From assembly GCA_045649485.1 (NCBI GenBank), contig JAZRPZ010000106.1, forward strand, positions 1 through 35,149: a stretch of 35,149 bases of DNA. The letters are read 5' to 3'. Every line of letters starts with the position of its first letter. Position 1 is the stretch's first letter. Source of the stretch: RUG11247 sp045649485. GTDB lineage: Bacteria > Bacillota > Clostridia > Christensenellales > Aristaeellaceae. Shown piece after piece: positions 15,938 through 24,649 of the stretch. The position numbers and the translations under genes are program-made. The notes under the pieces were generated by a model, which saw only the letters and a list, made by a program, of their open reading frames with translations, did no database searches and had not been told where the DNA came from.

Positions 15938-18265
15938 TTATATTTCCATATCAAGTGCAGCGATCGGCATGCCTTCTGCCTGCGCATATACTCTGAGCCT
16001 GCCGTGCTTTTTCCCTGCGCGCACAAGAACGGATATGAGCCCTGCGCGCATCCTTCGGTCGGGAGAAGTGACGGGTGTATGGTCGCACACATCGGAACCT
16101 GTACCCACCACTGTGCCAAATTCATTGGTCATAAAGCTGACGTACGGTGCAGCGTCGGGCACATGTCTGCCTTCAGCATCCACGCAATCGCAGGTTATGA
16201 CTGCCACATCGCGTCCGTCCGCCCGCGGTGCATCGGTCTCAAGCTTGAGCCGCAGTTTCACCGGCAGACCTGTAGTCTCCTGTACATCGCGGCAAACCTC
16301 TTCACAGCCCCGATATCCAATCACCTCAAGCCTGCCTGGTTCATAAGGCACGTTCCATTCGGCATGATCATATGCCTTCAATTCACGCATGCCTATTTCC
16401 CGTCCGTTGAGCAGCAGCACAACCCTTTCACAATTGGTATAGCAGGATACTCTGATCTCCTCGCCTTCCCTGCCCTGCCAGTTCCAGTGGGGCAGCAGAT
16501 GCGCCATTGGCTTTTCCAGCCAATGGGACTGATTCTGGTAGAACGCATCCTTGCGCTGCAGGAAAAGATCCACCGCACCGGACTGTGAACAAAGCCTGGG
16601 CCACACGGTTTCTCCGCGATGCTCTATGCCTGCCCACTGGAAGCCTCCGGCTATCCACGGATTTGCCGCTATCTTCTTCCATGTATTTTCACGGGAAAGG
16701 AAACTCTTGTTTGTATCCCTGTCATAGCCGTAAATATAGCCGCGGGCGGGTGCATCGGGATAATACCAGCCGCGGGTGGTACCCGTAGCGCAGCATTCTG
16801 CCACAACAAAGGGCTTATGCGGGAATTTCTCATGTATGGCTTCCCAGTCTGTCAGGTTGTAATTAACGCCTATTACGTCCACACTGTTCAACACCTCGCA
16901 GGTCAGCGGGTCATGGGATACAGCCGTCGTTACAGGCCGCGTGCCGTCGAGAGCGCGTGCCAGCGCCATCATCCTTCCCGCGATCCTGCTGCCTACATCC
17001 GTTCTGTGAAGGGGCTCTTCATTGCCCACGCTCCACAGAATTACGGAGGGGCGGTTTCTGTCGCGCTTTATCAGCATTTCAAGCTGCGCCATACCTTCGG
17101 GCGTGGATTCAAACCAGCGGGTCTCATTAAGCACAAGAATTCCCAGTTCATCCAGCATATCCATAGTATGTGCATGGTGCGGATAATGGGCGGTACGATA
17201 GGCATTCGCACCCATTTCTTTCATCAGTTCAAGGCGGTAGCGCTGTACTCTTTCGGGCACAGCCTTGCCCGTAAGTCCGTAATCCTGATGGCAACACACG
17301 CCCTTCAGCTTAAGCGGACGTTCATTGATAAAGAAACCTTTCTCCGTATCAAAACGGAAAGTACGGAAACCGAATCGATTTTCCACCCGATCGATAACGA
17401 CTCCGTTGTCTGTCACCTCAGTCACAGCGGTATACAGGCATGGCGAATCAACATCCCATAATTCAGGCGACCGTACGTTCATCTCCTGTGAAACGACAGT
17501 CTTTCCGTATGCGGAAACCTGTGCATCACCCTCCGTACAGGCAACGCAATTGCCGCATACATCCATAATCGATGTACGTACCGTCACACATGCATTTACC
17601 GCACGGTCACTGCGAAGTTCCGTATCAACCGGAACGCGCCACAAGTCATTCTCTGCCTTCTCAGGATGCACAAATACGCCGTATCTTTCTACCGCGACGG
17701 TGTCGGTAATATCCAGCCATACATGGCGGTATATTCCCGCACCCTCGTACCACCAGCCCTCATGTTCGCCGGTCTCGATATATACGGCTATCACATTGTC
17801 CTTGCCGTATTCGATCATATCGGTGATATCCACTTCAAAGGAATTATATCCGCAATGGTTGTGCATCATGCGGCAGCCGTTGAAATAAACGGTAGAGTGC
17901 ACCGCTATACCTTCGAAATACAGCACAACGCGCCTGTCGCTCTGCCGCTTTTCGATGGTAAAGTGCTTCCTGTACCATGCATTTTCATATTTGAAATAAC
18001 CAAGCGTTTCATTATTTTCCCGCCCGGGCTCCTGCGCGATTATATAATCGTGCGGCAGGTCTACGCTGCGCCATGTTTCATGGCTTATAAGTCCCGTAGT
18101 TCCGTAATGCTCCGATTTGTCAATATAATCTCTTGCGGCGGGACCAACGCGTTTACGCTCGGTCTTGGCCTCGGTATACATCGGCGATTTCAGCTTCGCT
18201 TCTTCAACAGTAATATCACCCTCATGGAACAGCCAGCCGCTGTCCATGCATATACGTTCTCTCAT
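15938..18265 (-). CDS. Glycoside hydrolase family 2 (beta-galactosidase/beta-glucuronidase-like)
   Basis: A 775-residue retaining glycosidase. Order: sugar-binding jelly roll (about 65-190, with SVDLPHDYI, YFEGIAVHSTVYFNG, WWYEGAGIYRHVWL), Ig-like domain (about 190-310), catalytic TIM barrel (about 315-600), and C-terminal beta domains with VVLLLNGREIG and YVSFMTNEFGTVVGTGSD. LKLKGVCCHQDYG and RTAHYPHHAHTMDMLDELG are typical GH2 barrel blocks. The acid/base is Glu416 in WSVGNEEP, and the likely nucleophile is Glu490 in FVVAECCATG. There is no signal peptide, so it acts on imported oligosaccharides. The start at 18265 is set by GGGGGAT; a longer frame from 18295 overlaps a TATAAT (18294-18299), probably its promoter. 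Substrate specificity cannot be read from sequence. Confidence 0.92.
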   Translation of the reverse strand: MRERICMDSGWLFHEGDITVEEAKLKSPMYTEAKTERKRVGPAARDYIDKSEHYGTTGLISHETWRSVDLPHDYIIAQEPGRENNETLGYFKYENAWYRKHFTIEKRQSDRRVVLYFEGIAVHSTVYFNGCRMMHNHCGYNSFEVDITDMIEYGKDNVIAVYIETGEHEGWWYEGAGIYRHVWLDITDTVAVERYGVFVHPEKAENDLWRVPVDTELRSDRAVNACVTVRTSIMDVCGNCVACTEGDAQVSAYGKTVVSQEMNVRSPELWDVDSPCLYTAVTEVTDNGVVIDRVENRFGFRTFRFDTEKGFFINERPLKLKGVCCHQDYGLTGKAVPERVQRYRLELMKEMGANAYRTAHYPHHAHTMDMLDELGILVLNETRWFESTPEGMAQLEMLIKRDRNRPSVILWSVGNEEPLHRTDVGSRIAGRMMALARALDGTRPVTTAVSHDPLTCEVLNSVDVIGVNYNLTDWEAIHEKFPHKPFVVAECCATGTTRGWYYPDAPARGYIYGYDRDTNKSFLSRENTWKKIAANPWIAGGFQWAGIEHRGETVWPRLCSQSGAVDLFLQRKDAFYQNQSHWLEKPMAHLLPHWNWQGREGEEIRVSCYTNCERVVLLLNGREIGMRELKAYDHAEWNVPYEPGRLEVIGYRGCEEVCRDVQETTGLPVKLRLKLETDAPRADGRDVAVITCDCVDAEGRHVPDAAPYVSFMTNEFGTVVGTGSDVCDHTPVTSPDRRMRAGLISVLVRAGKKHGRLRVYAQAEGMPIAALDMEI

Positions 18266-18302
18266 TTTCAATCCCCCGCACATGTTTTGAGCCATTATAA
18301 CA

Positions 18303-18333
18303 CAAAAATCCCCGCAGCGACAGCTGCGGGGAT
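18303..18333 (-). terminator. Terminator of the kinase-potABCD operon
   Basis: An 11-bp stem ATCCCCGCAGC / GCTGCGGGGAT with a GACA loop, followed on the minus strand by TTTTT, 12 bp past the potD stop. The GH2 promoter lies directly beyond it. Confidence 0.88.
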
Positions 18334-18344
18334 TTTATTTTGAT

Positions 18345-19385
18345 TTACTGGAGCTTGAAGTTCATCCAGATGTCCTGATAGATGCTCTCGTATTCGCCTA
18401 CGTCACGAATGAACTCAGCGTTCTCAAGCAGCTCAGCAGGAATATTCATGCAATCGAACTCAAAGTATGCGGGATCGATCAGTGCATCAGCAGCTGCATT
18501 GGGGTTGATGTACAGCTGATACATGGCGATGTGAGCGGCAACTTCGGGACGCATGATGTAGTTCAGGAACAGATGTGCGTTGTTGGGATGGGGTGCATTT
18601 GCGGGGATGAACAGGCAGTCGATGCCGAAGCCGATGCCTTCCTCGGGATATACTGCAACGAGGTTGGGATTCTCCATCTGGCAGATAGCAACATAGGGAG
18701 TGAACAGGTATGCAGCAATTACCTCGCCGGAGAGCAGGTACTGATATGCGGCATCATAGTCCAGCACGCGGATGTTGGACTTCAGAGTCATCAGCTTTTC
18801 GCTTGCGGCAGAAAGCTCAGCCTCGTCGGTGGTGTTGTAGGAATAGCCCATGGTCTTCAGGACTGCTGCGATCATAACGCGGGCGTCATCCAGCAGGCAG
18901 AGGCCGTCGGCGAACTGAGGATCCCACAGATCATCGAAAGAATCGATCTCGCCTTCCACATAATCAGGATTGTATACGATCATGGGAGAGCCTACGGCGT
19001 AAGGAACGGTGTACTTATTATCGGGATCATAGTACTGACCCAGATAAGCGGGGTTCAGGTTACCATAGTTGGTAAGAACGGTCTTATCCAGTTCCATGAT
19101 CAGACCGGACTTGGCAGCGGTAGAGATAGCGTAATCGCTGGCGAGGATGATGTCATACTCAGTGCCGCCGTTGGATTCGAGCTTCAGCAGCATCTCCTCG
19201 TTGGAGGCAAAGGAAACAAATTCTACTTCGATGCCGTATTCCTGCTCAAAGCCGGCGATAGTATCGGAATCGATGTAGTCGGTCCAGGTGAAGATGCGCA
19301 GTACCTTTTCTTCATCCTGCTCTGCAAAGGCAAAGCCCATGGCAGCGAAAACAAGCACAAGTACCAGACTGAGGATCTTCTTCAT
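18345..19385 (-). CDS. potD: Spermidine/putrescine ABC transporter substrate-binding protein
   Basis: A 346-residue extracellular binding protein for polyamines. The signal peptide MKKILSLVLVLVFAAMGFA ends FAEQ with no lipobox cysteine. After it come the PotD blocks LRIFTWTDYIDSDTIAGFEQ, EYDIILASDYAI, KYTVPYAVGSPMIVYN and GFGIDCLFIPANAPHPNNAH. The WTDY and the Asp/Trp-bearing segments are those that form the polyamine pocket in known PotD structures. It is last in the operon, 54 bp after potC, with a hairpin starting at the potC stop. The missing lipobox is odd for a Gram-positive, where such proteins are normally lipoproteins; uncleaved signal anchoring is possible. Confidence 0.94.
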   Translation of the reverse strand: MKKILSLVLVLVFAAMGFAFAEQDEEKVLRIFTWTDYIDSDTIAGFEQEYGIEVEFVSFASNEEMLLKLESNGGTEYDIILASDYAISTAAKSGLIMELDKTVLTNYGNLNPAYLGQYYDPDNKYTVPYAVGSPMIVYNPDYVEGEIDSFDDLWDPQFADGLCLLDDARVMIAAVLKTMGYSYNTTDEAELSAASEKLMTLKSNIRVLDYDAAYQYLLSGEVIAAYLFTPYVAICQMENPNLVAVYPEEGIGFGIDCLFIPANAPHPNNAHLFLNYIMRPEVAAHIAMYQLYINPNAAADALIDPAYFEFDCMNIPAELLENAEFIRDVGEYESIYQDIWMNFKLQ

Positions 19386-19414
19386 TTTATACTCTCCCTT
19401 CGGAAATTGTTTAT

Positions 19415-19440
19415 ATCATCGTTCACGCAGGAACGATAAT
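19415..19440 (-). promoter_or_regulatory. Intercistronic hairpin between potC and potD
   Basis: A 10-bp stem (ATTATCGTTC with GAACGATGAT on the minus strand, one G-U pair, 6-base loop) starts at the potC stop codon. No T run follows. Such hairpins often protect upstream mRNA or mark a processing point that lets the binding protein be made in excess. Confidence 0.45.
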
Positions 19441-20240
19441 TACTTGTAATCGTAATTCTTCACTTCGTTCTTGCTGCTCAGTACGCGGCTTATGCCAACG
19501 ATGATGGCTACAACGGCCAGCATCAGAGTGCACAGTGCGTTTACCTGCAGCGAAACACCCATCTTTACGGAGCTGTATATCTTGGTGGGCAGAGTCTCCA
19601 GCGTATCGCGCACGAAGAAGGATATTACGAAATCATCCATACTCATGGCGAATGCCAGCATAAGACCGGAAAGCACGCCGGGCATTATAAGCGGCAGCGT
19701 GACATCCTTGAATGCTCTTATGGGAGAAGCGCCGAGATCACGGGCTGCCTCGGTGAGCGAGGGATCCATGCCCACCAGCCTTGCCTTTACGACCAGATAG
19801 ATATAAGGTACGCAGAAGGTGGTATGGGTAAGCACCAGCTTCAGCATATCGCCCCTGAGTTCAACAGCCTTGAATACCGCCATATAGGCGATAGCAAGGA
19901 TTATTTCGGGAATCATTACCGGCAGGAGGGATACGGATTCAATAAGTCCCTGTCCCCTGAACTTGGAATTTGCCATGCCGATAGCACCCGTTACACCCAG
20001 CACCAGCGCAGAAAGGCAGCTGTAGAGGGCGACCTCAAGGCTCTTCCACAGGGCATCCACCAGACCCTTTGTATCGTGAAGCAGTCCTTCAAAATACTGC
20101 AGGGAGAAGCCCGTGAAATTGAACGTGAAGCGGCTGGTATTGGCGTTGAACGCGTACAGCACCACTATCACGATGGGCAGATACATAAGTATCAGCACCA
20201 GAGTGAGGTATATCGGCGAGAAGATACGTTTCTTTTCCAT
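19440..20240 (-). CDS. potC: Spermidine/putrescine ABC transporter permease
   Basis: A 266-residue inner-membrane permease with about six helices, starting MEKKRIFSPIYLTLVLILMY. The coupling loop reads EAARDLGASPIRAFKDVTLP, the EAA motif that contacts the PotA ATPase. The open frame extends to 20390 through the end of potB, but the ATG at 20240 with GGGGAGG upstream and the PotC-like N terminus fixes the start, 16 bp after potB. It works with PotB, PotA and PotD for polyamine import. Confidence 0.95.
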   Translation of the reverse strand: MEKKRIFSPIYLTLVLILMYLPIVIVVLYAFNANTSRFTFNFTGFSLQYFEGLLHDTKGLVDALWKSLEVALYSCLSALVLGVTGAIGMANSKFRGQGLIESVSLLPVMIPEIILAIAYMAVFKAVELRGDMLKLVLTHTTFCVPYIYLVVKARLVGMDPSLTEAARDLGASPIRAFKDVTLPLIMPGVLSGLMLAFAMSMDDFVISFFVRDTLETLPTKIYSSVKMGVSLQVNALCTLMLAVVAIIVGISRVLSSKNEVKNYDYK

Positions 20241-20256
20241 ATATCCGCGCCTCCCC

Positions 20257-21111
20257 TCAGAAAATTGCCATGTCGTTGGACTTGCCGCCGGCACGGCGAT
20301 AAATCCAAAGCATGATAAGTGTAAGCGCCAGAAGCACCACAGATATTGCGGCGGCAAACGGCAGATCCTTTGCCTTGAGCATCTGATCACGTACCAGATT
20401 GCCTACATATACCATAGTGGAACCGCCAAGCAGATCGCTTATAAAGAACAATCCTATCGCCGGCACGAATACCAGCACGATGCCTGCCATAAGACCGGGC
20501 AGAGTCAAAGGCAGCGTCACCGTAAGAAAAGCTCTTGCGGGAGATGCTCCCATATCGCGGCTTGCCGCCACCAAAGACCAGTCCATCTTCTCTACGGAGG
20601 AATATACCGGCAGGATCATGAACGGTATGAGCGCATATACCATGCCCAGCAGTACAGCGCCGTAGGTGTTGAGCAGCTTCAGCGGTCGGTCGATAAGTCC
20701 GACAGCTGTAAGGATATCGTTTATGGGACCGTTGCCCATCATGAGTATCTTCCAGCCGTATATACGCACCAGCGCATTGGTCCAGAAAGGTACTATTACC
20801 AGCAGCATCAGTATTCCGCGCCACTTACGGTTCGTACGCGCCATACAGTATCCGAAAGGATAACCGATGCCGATGCACAAAAGCGTAGTTTCAAACGCAA
20901 GCCTCAGACTGTTTAACAATACCCTCAAATAGTCTCCCGAAAACAGCTTCTGATAATTTTTCAGTGTGAAAGTGTATTCCACCCTGTATTCACCCGGCAC
21001 TGCGGTCATGAAGCTGAGCGCCAGAATATACAGAAGGACTATTCCCACCAGTGCAAAAGTCCACACCGAGAGGGGTATTCCAAGCAGTCCCGCAGTTTTC
21101 TTTCTGTTCAT
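20257..21111 (-). CDS. potB: Spermidine/putrescine ABC transporter permease
   Basis: A 284-residue membrane permease with about six helices (the first at about 12-35). It contains FWTNALVRIYGWKILM, a strongly conserved PotB block, and the coupling loop VAASRDMGASPARAFLTVTLP. Its ATG overlaps the potA stop as ATGA (21108-21111), indicating translational coupling to the ATPase. Confidence 0.95.
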   Translation of the reverse strand: MNRKKTAGLLGIPLSVWTFALVGIVLLYILALSFMTAVPGEYRVEYTFTLKNYQKLFSGDYLRVLLNSLRLAFETTLLCIGIGYPFGYCMARTNRKWRGILMLLVIVPFWTNALVRIYGWKILMMGNGPINDILTAVGLIDRPLKLLNTYGAVLLGMVYALIPFMILPVYSSVEKMDWSLVAASRDMGASPARAFLTVTLPLTLPGLMAGIVLVFVPAIGLFFISDLLGGSTMVYVGNLVRDQMLKAKDLPFAAAISVVLLALTLIMLWIYRRAGGKSNDMAIF

Positions 21112-22169
21112 CTGACCACTGCCGCCTCCTCAGGATCCCACACAGCAAATGCCCTGTCGCCGGCACGCATTTCGTCGTTCTTCACAGAACGGCCGACTGC
21201 TACGATGTCGCGGCCGGAATCGGTGGTGATCACACAGCGGGTAGTGCCGCCTGCGTAATGACGGGACTTTATGGTTCCGGGAACCGCGCAGAGGCCTTCG
21301 GGCTTGGTGGAACAGGTGACGCGCTCATTGCGCAGACACAGCGCCATATTATCGCCGACCTTCGCACCGGGAACGAGTCTTGCGGGCAGCTTCATTCCGT
21401 CAAGCTCGATGGTCATGGTCTTTTCGGCAACATCACAGACAGTTACATCCATGATGTTGGTCTGACCGATGAACTCCGCGGCGAAACGGGTCTCGGGGCG
21501 TTCATAGATATCCTCGGGAGAGCCTATCTGCTGGAACACACCCTCGTTCATAATAGCAATGCGGTCGGACATGTTCAGCGCTTCTTCCTGATCATGGGTG
21601 ATATACACAAATGCAATACCCAGTTCCTGCTGCAGTGCCTTCAGTTCAAGCTGCATCTGCTGCCTGAGCTTCAGATCCAGCGCGCCCAGAGGTTCGTCCA
21701 GCAGCAGAAGCTTCGGTTCAAGCACCGCCGCGCGTGCGATGGCTACGCGCTGACGCTGACCGCCGGAAAGCTGAGAAGGCATACGCTTTTCGAAGCCCTC
21801 CAGCTGCACCATGCGCAGCATCTCCTTTACTCTGGCGGCACGCTCGGCGCGCTTTACGCCCTTGAGCTTCAGACCGTAAGCAATGTTCTTTTCCACGTTC
21901 ATATGGGGAAACAGCGCATAGTTCTGGAAAACAGTGTTTACGCTGCGCTTCTCCGGAGGCAGACCCAGTATGGACTTACCCTCAAGGAATACTTCACCGG
22001 AATCCGGCTCAAGCATGCCGCCGATGATTCGAAGGGTAGTGGTCTTGCCGCAGCCCGAGGGGCCCAGCAGAGTCACGAATTCGCCTTCCTTAACGCTCAG
22101 GGATACGCCCTTCAGCACATGAGTGCCGTCAAAGCTCTTTTTAAGATCTTTCAGCTCAAGAAGCTCCAC
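21108..22169 (-). CDS. potA: Spermidine/putrescine ABC transporter ATP-binding protein
   Basis: A 353-residue ATPase that drives polyamine import. It shows Walker A GPSGCGKTT (36-44), the Q loop VFQNYALFPHMNV, the signature LSGGQRQRVAIARA (from 134), Walker B LLLLDEPLGALD, and THDQEEAL with the switch His. Residues 240-353 form the OB-type regulatory domain of PotA/MalK-like proteins (TOBE). The start is GTG at 22169, as no in-frame ATG is near; a GAGG lies about 12 bp upstream, which is a long spacing. It follows the PfkB gene by 36 bp on the same strand. Confidence 0.95.
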   Translation of the reverse strand: MELLELKDLKKSFDGTHVLKGVSLSVKEGEFVTLLGPSGCGKTTTLRIIGGMLEPDSGEVFLEGKSILGLPPEKRSVNTVFQNYALFPHMNVEKNIAYGLKLKGVKRAERAARVKEMLRMVQLEGFEKRMPSQLSGGQRQRVAIARAAVLEPKLLLLDEPLGALDLKLRQQMQLELKALQQELGIAFVYITHDQEEALNMSDRIAIMNEGVFQQIGSPEDIYERPETRFAAEFIGQTNIMDVTVCDVAEKTMTIELDGMKLPARLVPGAKVGDNMALCLRNERVTCSTKPEGLCAVPGTIKSRHYAGGTTRCVITTDSGRDIVAVGRSVKNDEMRAGDRAFAVWDPEEAAVVR

Positions 22170-22205
22170 CTTTTATGTTCGCCTCACATTCATAATAACT
22201 GGTAA

Positions 22206-23210
22206 TTACATAGCCCTCAGCTTTTTAAGCAGTGCCCTTGCTTCCGGCATGGGCAGCACACCGTCGGACGCGCCGGGCTGGGAAAGGGATGTGACCGCCG
22301 CAGCAATGCCGTCCTCGATCGCATCGGAAAGTTTCAGACCGTCTCTCGCGCCAAGCAAAAGACCGCTTACAAAAGCGTCTCCCGCGCCTACAGTGCCCTT
22401 TATGAATCCCTCGGGCAGCTTTACACCGGGTACATACACGATGTTATCGCTTTCATCGATACCAACCGCCAGTTCGGGAGCATGTATGACCGCCCATTTT
22501 GCCACGCCGTTTTCGCGGAATTTCCTGAGCGCCTTTTCCATTGCGTCGATGTCCATGGTACCGTCCGCAAGCCTCAGTTCCATATCGAAAGCTGCGCCCG
22601 CCTCATGCTCGTTTACGCACATGATATCGGCATACTTCATTGCCGCGGGCATCAGGGTGCGGTGACGGCCGGTAGCGTCGGTAATAGCATCCACACTTGT
22701 CATTATACCCGCCTGACGTACCTTGTGAAGCAGCTTTGCCATGCGTGTTCCGAATTTATCGTCCGGCCTGTCAAGGGCATCCATGAGACAGATATAGCCG
22801 ATGTGGAAAATGCCGCAGTCCAGTATCTCGGTATCCACGGTATCCACATCAAACATGGAATTTGCGCCCCTGTAGCAGAGGAATGTACGCACGGATGTAT
22901 CCGCCTCATCAAGTACATCTGTAAAGCTGGTGCTGCCTGCGCGGATGATCAGCGAAGTATCAATATTTGCACATTCTGCGAATTTCTCGTCAATGTATGC
23001 GCCGTACTCATCGTTTCCGTAAATCGCCATGGGCTTTATAACGGTTTCCGGCGACAATTTTGCAAGATCCAGTCCGCAATTGCAGGCTGCTCCGCCCAGT
23101 GCACGGTTGATATTTGTAATAGAAACCAGACCATGCCTCTGCGGAAAGGTCTCGATAGTTTTTATGATATCAACATCGGCATATCCTGCCGCAACGATGG
23201 CCGATTTCAT
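22206..23210 (-). CDS. PfkB-family carbohydrate kinase
   Basis: A ribokinase-like sugar kinase of 334 residues. The N-terminal part starts MKSAIVAAGYADVDIIKTIE, followed by the substrate block NRALGGAACNCGLDLAKL with the GG dipeptide. The C-terminal PfkB signature is GTVGAGDAFVSGLLLGA, with Asp of GAGD as catalytic base. Starts at 23225 (GTG) and 23216 (ATG) are also in frame; 23210 gives the best distance to GTGAGG. It heads the operon with potABCD, an unusual neighbour for a sugar kinase, and is divergent from the isomerase/oxidoreductase cluster at 23360-26586, to whose pathway it may belong. Substrate is unknown: fructose-like sugars, ribose, inositol derivatives (IolC-like) and nucleosides all fit the family. 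Confidence 0.9.
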   Translation of the reverse strand: MKSAIVAAGYADVDIIKTIETFPQRHGLVSITNINRALGGAACNCGLDLAKLSPETVIKPMAIYGNDEYGAYIDEKFAECANIDTSLIIRAGSTSFTDVLDEADTSVRTFLCYRGANSMFDVDTVDTEILDCGIFHIGYICLMDALDRPDDKFGTRMAKLLHKVRQAGIMTSVDAITDATGRHRTLMPAAMKYADIMCVNEHEAGAAFDMELRLADGTMDIDAMEKALRKFRENGVAKWAVIHAPELAVGIDESDNIVYVPGVKLPEGFIKGTVGAGDAFVSGLLLGARDGLKLSDAIEDGIAAAVTSLSQPGASDGVLPMPEARALLKKLRAM

Positions 23211-23239
23211 ACTCATATACCTCACATTTTATTTTCATT

Positions 23240-23268
23240 AATATACATCATTTTTACCCGCCATGCAA
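23240..23268 (-). promoter_or_regulatory. Promoter of the PfkB-potABCD operon
   Basis: On the minus strand TTGCAT (23263-23268), a 17-bp spacer and TATATT (23240-23245), about 30 bp before the kinase start. It is back to back with the lipoprotein gene promoter. Confidence 0.62.
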
Positions 23269-23307
23269 GTGGAATTTGATAAATAACGACCTTACATTAT
23301 ACTGTTG

Positions 23308-23336
23308 TTGTCAGAGTTAAAAATCTGTGCTATAAT
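23308..23336 (+). promoter_or_regulatory. Promoter of the lipoprotein/sugar-module operon
   Basis: TTGTCA (23308-23313), a 17-bp spacer and a perfect TATAAT (23331-23336), followed by an AGGTG ribosome site and the ATG at 23360. Confidence 0.8.
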
Positions 23337-23359
23337 GGCGGCATCGAGGTGAAACAACA

Positions 23360-23752
23360 ATGAAAAAAATCATGGCGATCATACTGCTCTGCGCGCTGGC
23401 GATCACACTTGCCGCATGCTCCGCACCTGCTCCTTCCACCGACCCGCTCATCGCAAAATGGGTCACCACCTATAACGACGGAAATTCCAAAGTGCTGTTC
23501 AGCTTTGAGGATGTGGGCGATGTTGATGTGACCATCTGGCATTATGACGAAGCACAGGCAACTCTCGTTCAGGCAGAGGATTACTCAGCCGATTATACCC
23601 GCGACAGCGAAAATTCCACCATCACCATGACCATAGACGAAACTGATTACACCTTCGGCTATGCTATCGAAGAAAAGACCAGCATTACCCTCACTTTTGA
23701 GGAAGCAGAACTTACTCTTAATTACGTGGAATCCAATATATCACGCAAGTAA
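23360..23752 (+). CDS. Small lipoprotein of unknown function
   Basis: A 130-residue exported lipoprotein: basic start, hydrophobic core and the lipobox LAAC, with the lipid-modified Cys at 20. The mature part is made of alternating polar/hydrophobic strands (WVTTYNDGNSKVLFSFED, NSTITMTIDETDYTFGYAI, TSITLTFEEAELTLNYVE), like a small lipocalin-type or DUF5640-type beta barrel in which each strand begins at a charged turn. I do not recognise a precise family. It is first in an apparent operon, 15 bp ahead of the isomerase gene, though a role in sugar use is not shown by the sequence. Confidence 0.8.
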   Translation: MKKIMAIILLCALAITLAACSAPAPSTDPLIAKWVTTYNDGNSKVLFSFEDVGDVDVTIWHYDEAQATLVQAEDYSADYTRDSENSTITMTIDETDYTFGYAIEEKTSITLTFEEAELTLNYVESNISRK

Positions 23753-23767
23753 TTCAAGGAGGCAGCA

Positions 23768-24649
23768 ATGGCGAATTTCATTCTCTCCGCATTTGCCGAT
23801 GAGGCAAGCCCCAATGTTTCCGAACAGATCGCAGCCCTTCAGAAGGCACATGTGCCCGGCATAGAGCTGCGCAACGTAAACGGCAAAAACGTGAAGGATC
23901 TCACCCTAGAAGAAGCCCGCGAGCTGCGTGCTCAGCTGGACGCAGGCGGCATCAAGGTCGCTTCTATGGGTTCTCCCTTCGGCAAGATCAACATCACCGA
24001 TGACTTCGAGCCCCACATGAAGGAACTGGAGCATGCTCTCGATCTTTGCCACGTACTCGGCACCGACCGCATGCGCATGTTCAGCTTCTTTATGCCCAAG
24101 GGCGAAGACCCCGCACAGTACCGCGAGGAAGTCATCCGCCGCCTGGATATCATGCTTGAAGCTGCCGAGCGCGAAGGCATCACCCTCTGCCACGAAAACG
24201 AGAAGGGCATCTATGGTGACACCGGCGAAAGATGCCTCGATCTGATGGACGCTCTGGGCGACCGCATGGGTCTGGTATTCGATCCCGCCAACTTCATCCA
24301 GTGCAAGGAAGTTCCCGCTGAGCTTTTCCCCAAACTGGAAGGCTGGCTCACCTACATGCATATCAAGGACGCCATCACCGAGACCGGCGCTGTCGTGCCC
24401 TCCGACTGCGGCGACGGCGGCGTGCCTGAGATAATCGCTGCTCTCTCCAAGCGTCAGGGCGATATCGTTCTCTCCGTTGAGCCCCATCTCACCGTATTCG
24501 CGGGCCTCGACAAGCTGCAGGACGAAGAACTGACCCACAAATATTCCTATCCGGATTCCTTTGCGGCATTCACCGCAGCAACAGACGCAATAAAGAACAT
24601 ACTCACCAATATCGGCTACAGGGAGGATAATGGAAAATGGACGTTGTAA
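23768..24649 (+). CDS. Sugar phosphate isomerase/epimerase (AP endonuclease 2 fold)
   Basis: A 293-residue TIM-barrel protein of the xylose isomerase-like family, related to IolE/IolH. Metal-ligand blocks are visible in order: ITLCHENEKG (Glu), GLVFDPANF (Asp), TYMHIKDA (His) and IVLSVEPHL (Glu). GGAGG at 23759 places the ATG. It overlaps the next gene by 13 bp, so both are translated together. It probably isomerises or dehydrates an intermediate produced by the oxidoreductase next to it; the substrate is unknown. Confidence 0.88.
   Translation: MANFILSAFADEASPNVSEQIAALQKAHVPGIELRNVNGKNVKDLTLEEARELRAQLDAGGIKVASMGSPFGKINITDDFEPHMKELEHALDLCHVLGTDRMRMFSFFMPKGEDPAQYREEVIRRLDIMLEAAEREGITLCHENEKGIYGDTGERCLDLMDALGDRMGLVFDPANFIQCKEVPAELFPKLEGWLTYMHIKDAITETGAVVPSDCGDGGVPEIIAALSKRQGDIVLSVEPHLTVFAGLDKLQDEELTHKYSYPDSFAAFTAATDAIKNILTNIGYREDNGKWTL

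Noticed and set aside
14512..16125. 537-residue minus-strand open frame opposite the CapA-like gene
   Set aside because: It crosses a bidirectional terminator and lies opposite a gene with full CapA motifs; no ribosome site.
20241..20390. N-terminal extension of potC
   Set aside because: The extra 50 residues run through the end of potB in another frame and do not resemble a PotC start; the ATG at 20240 with GGGGAGG is better.
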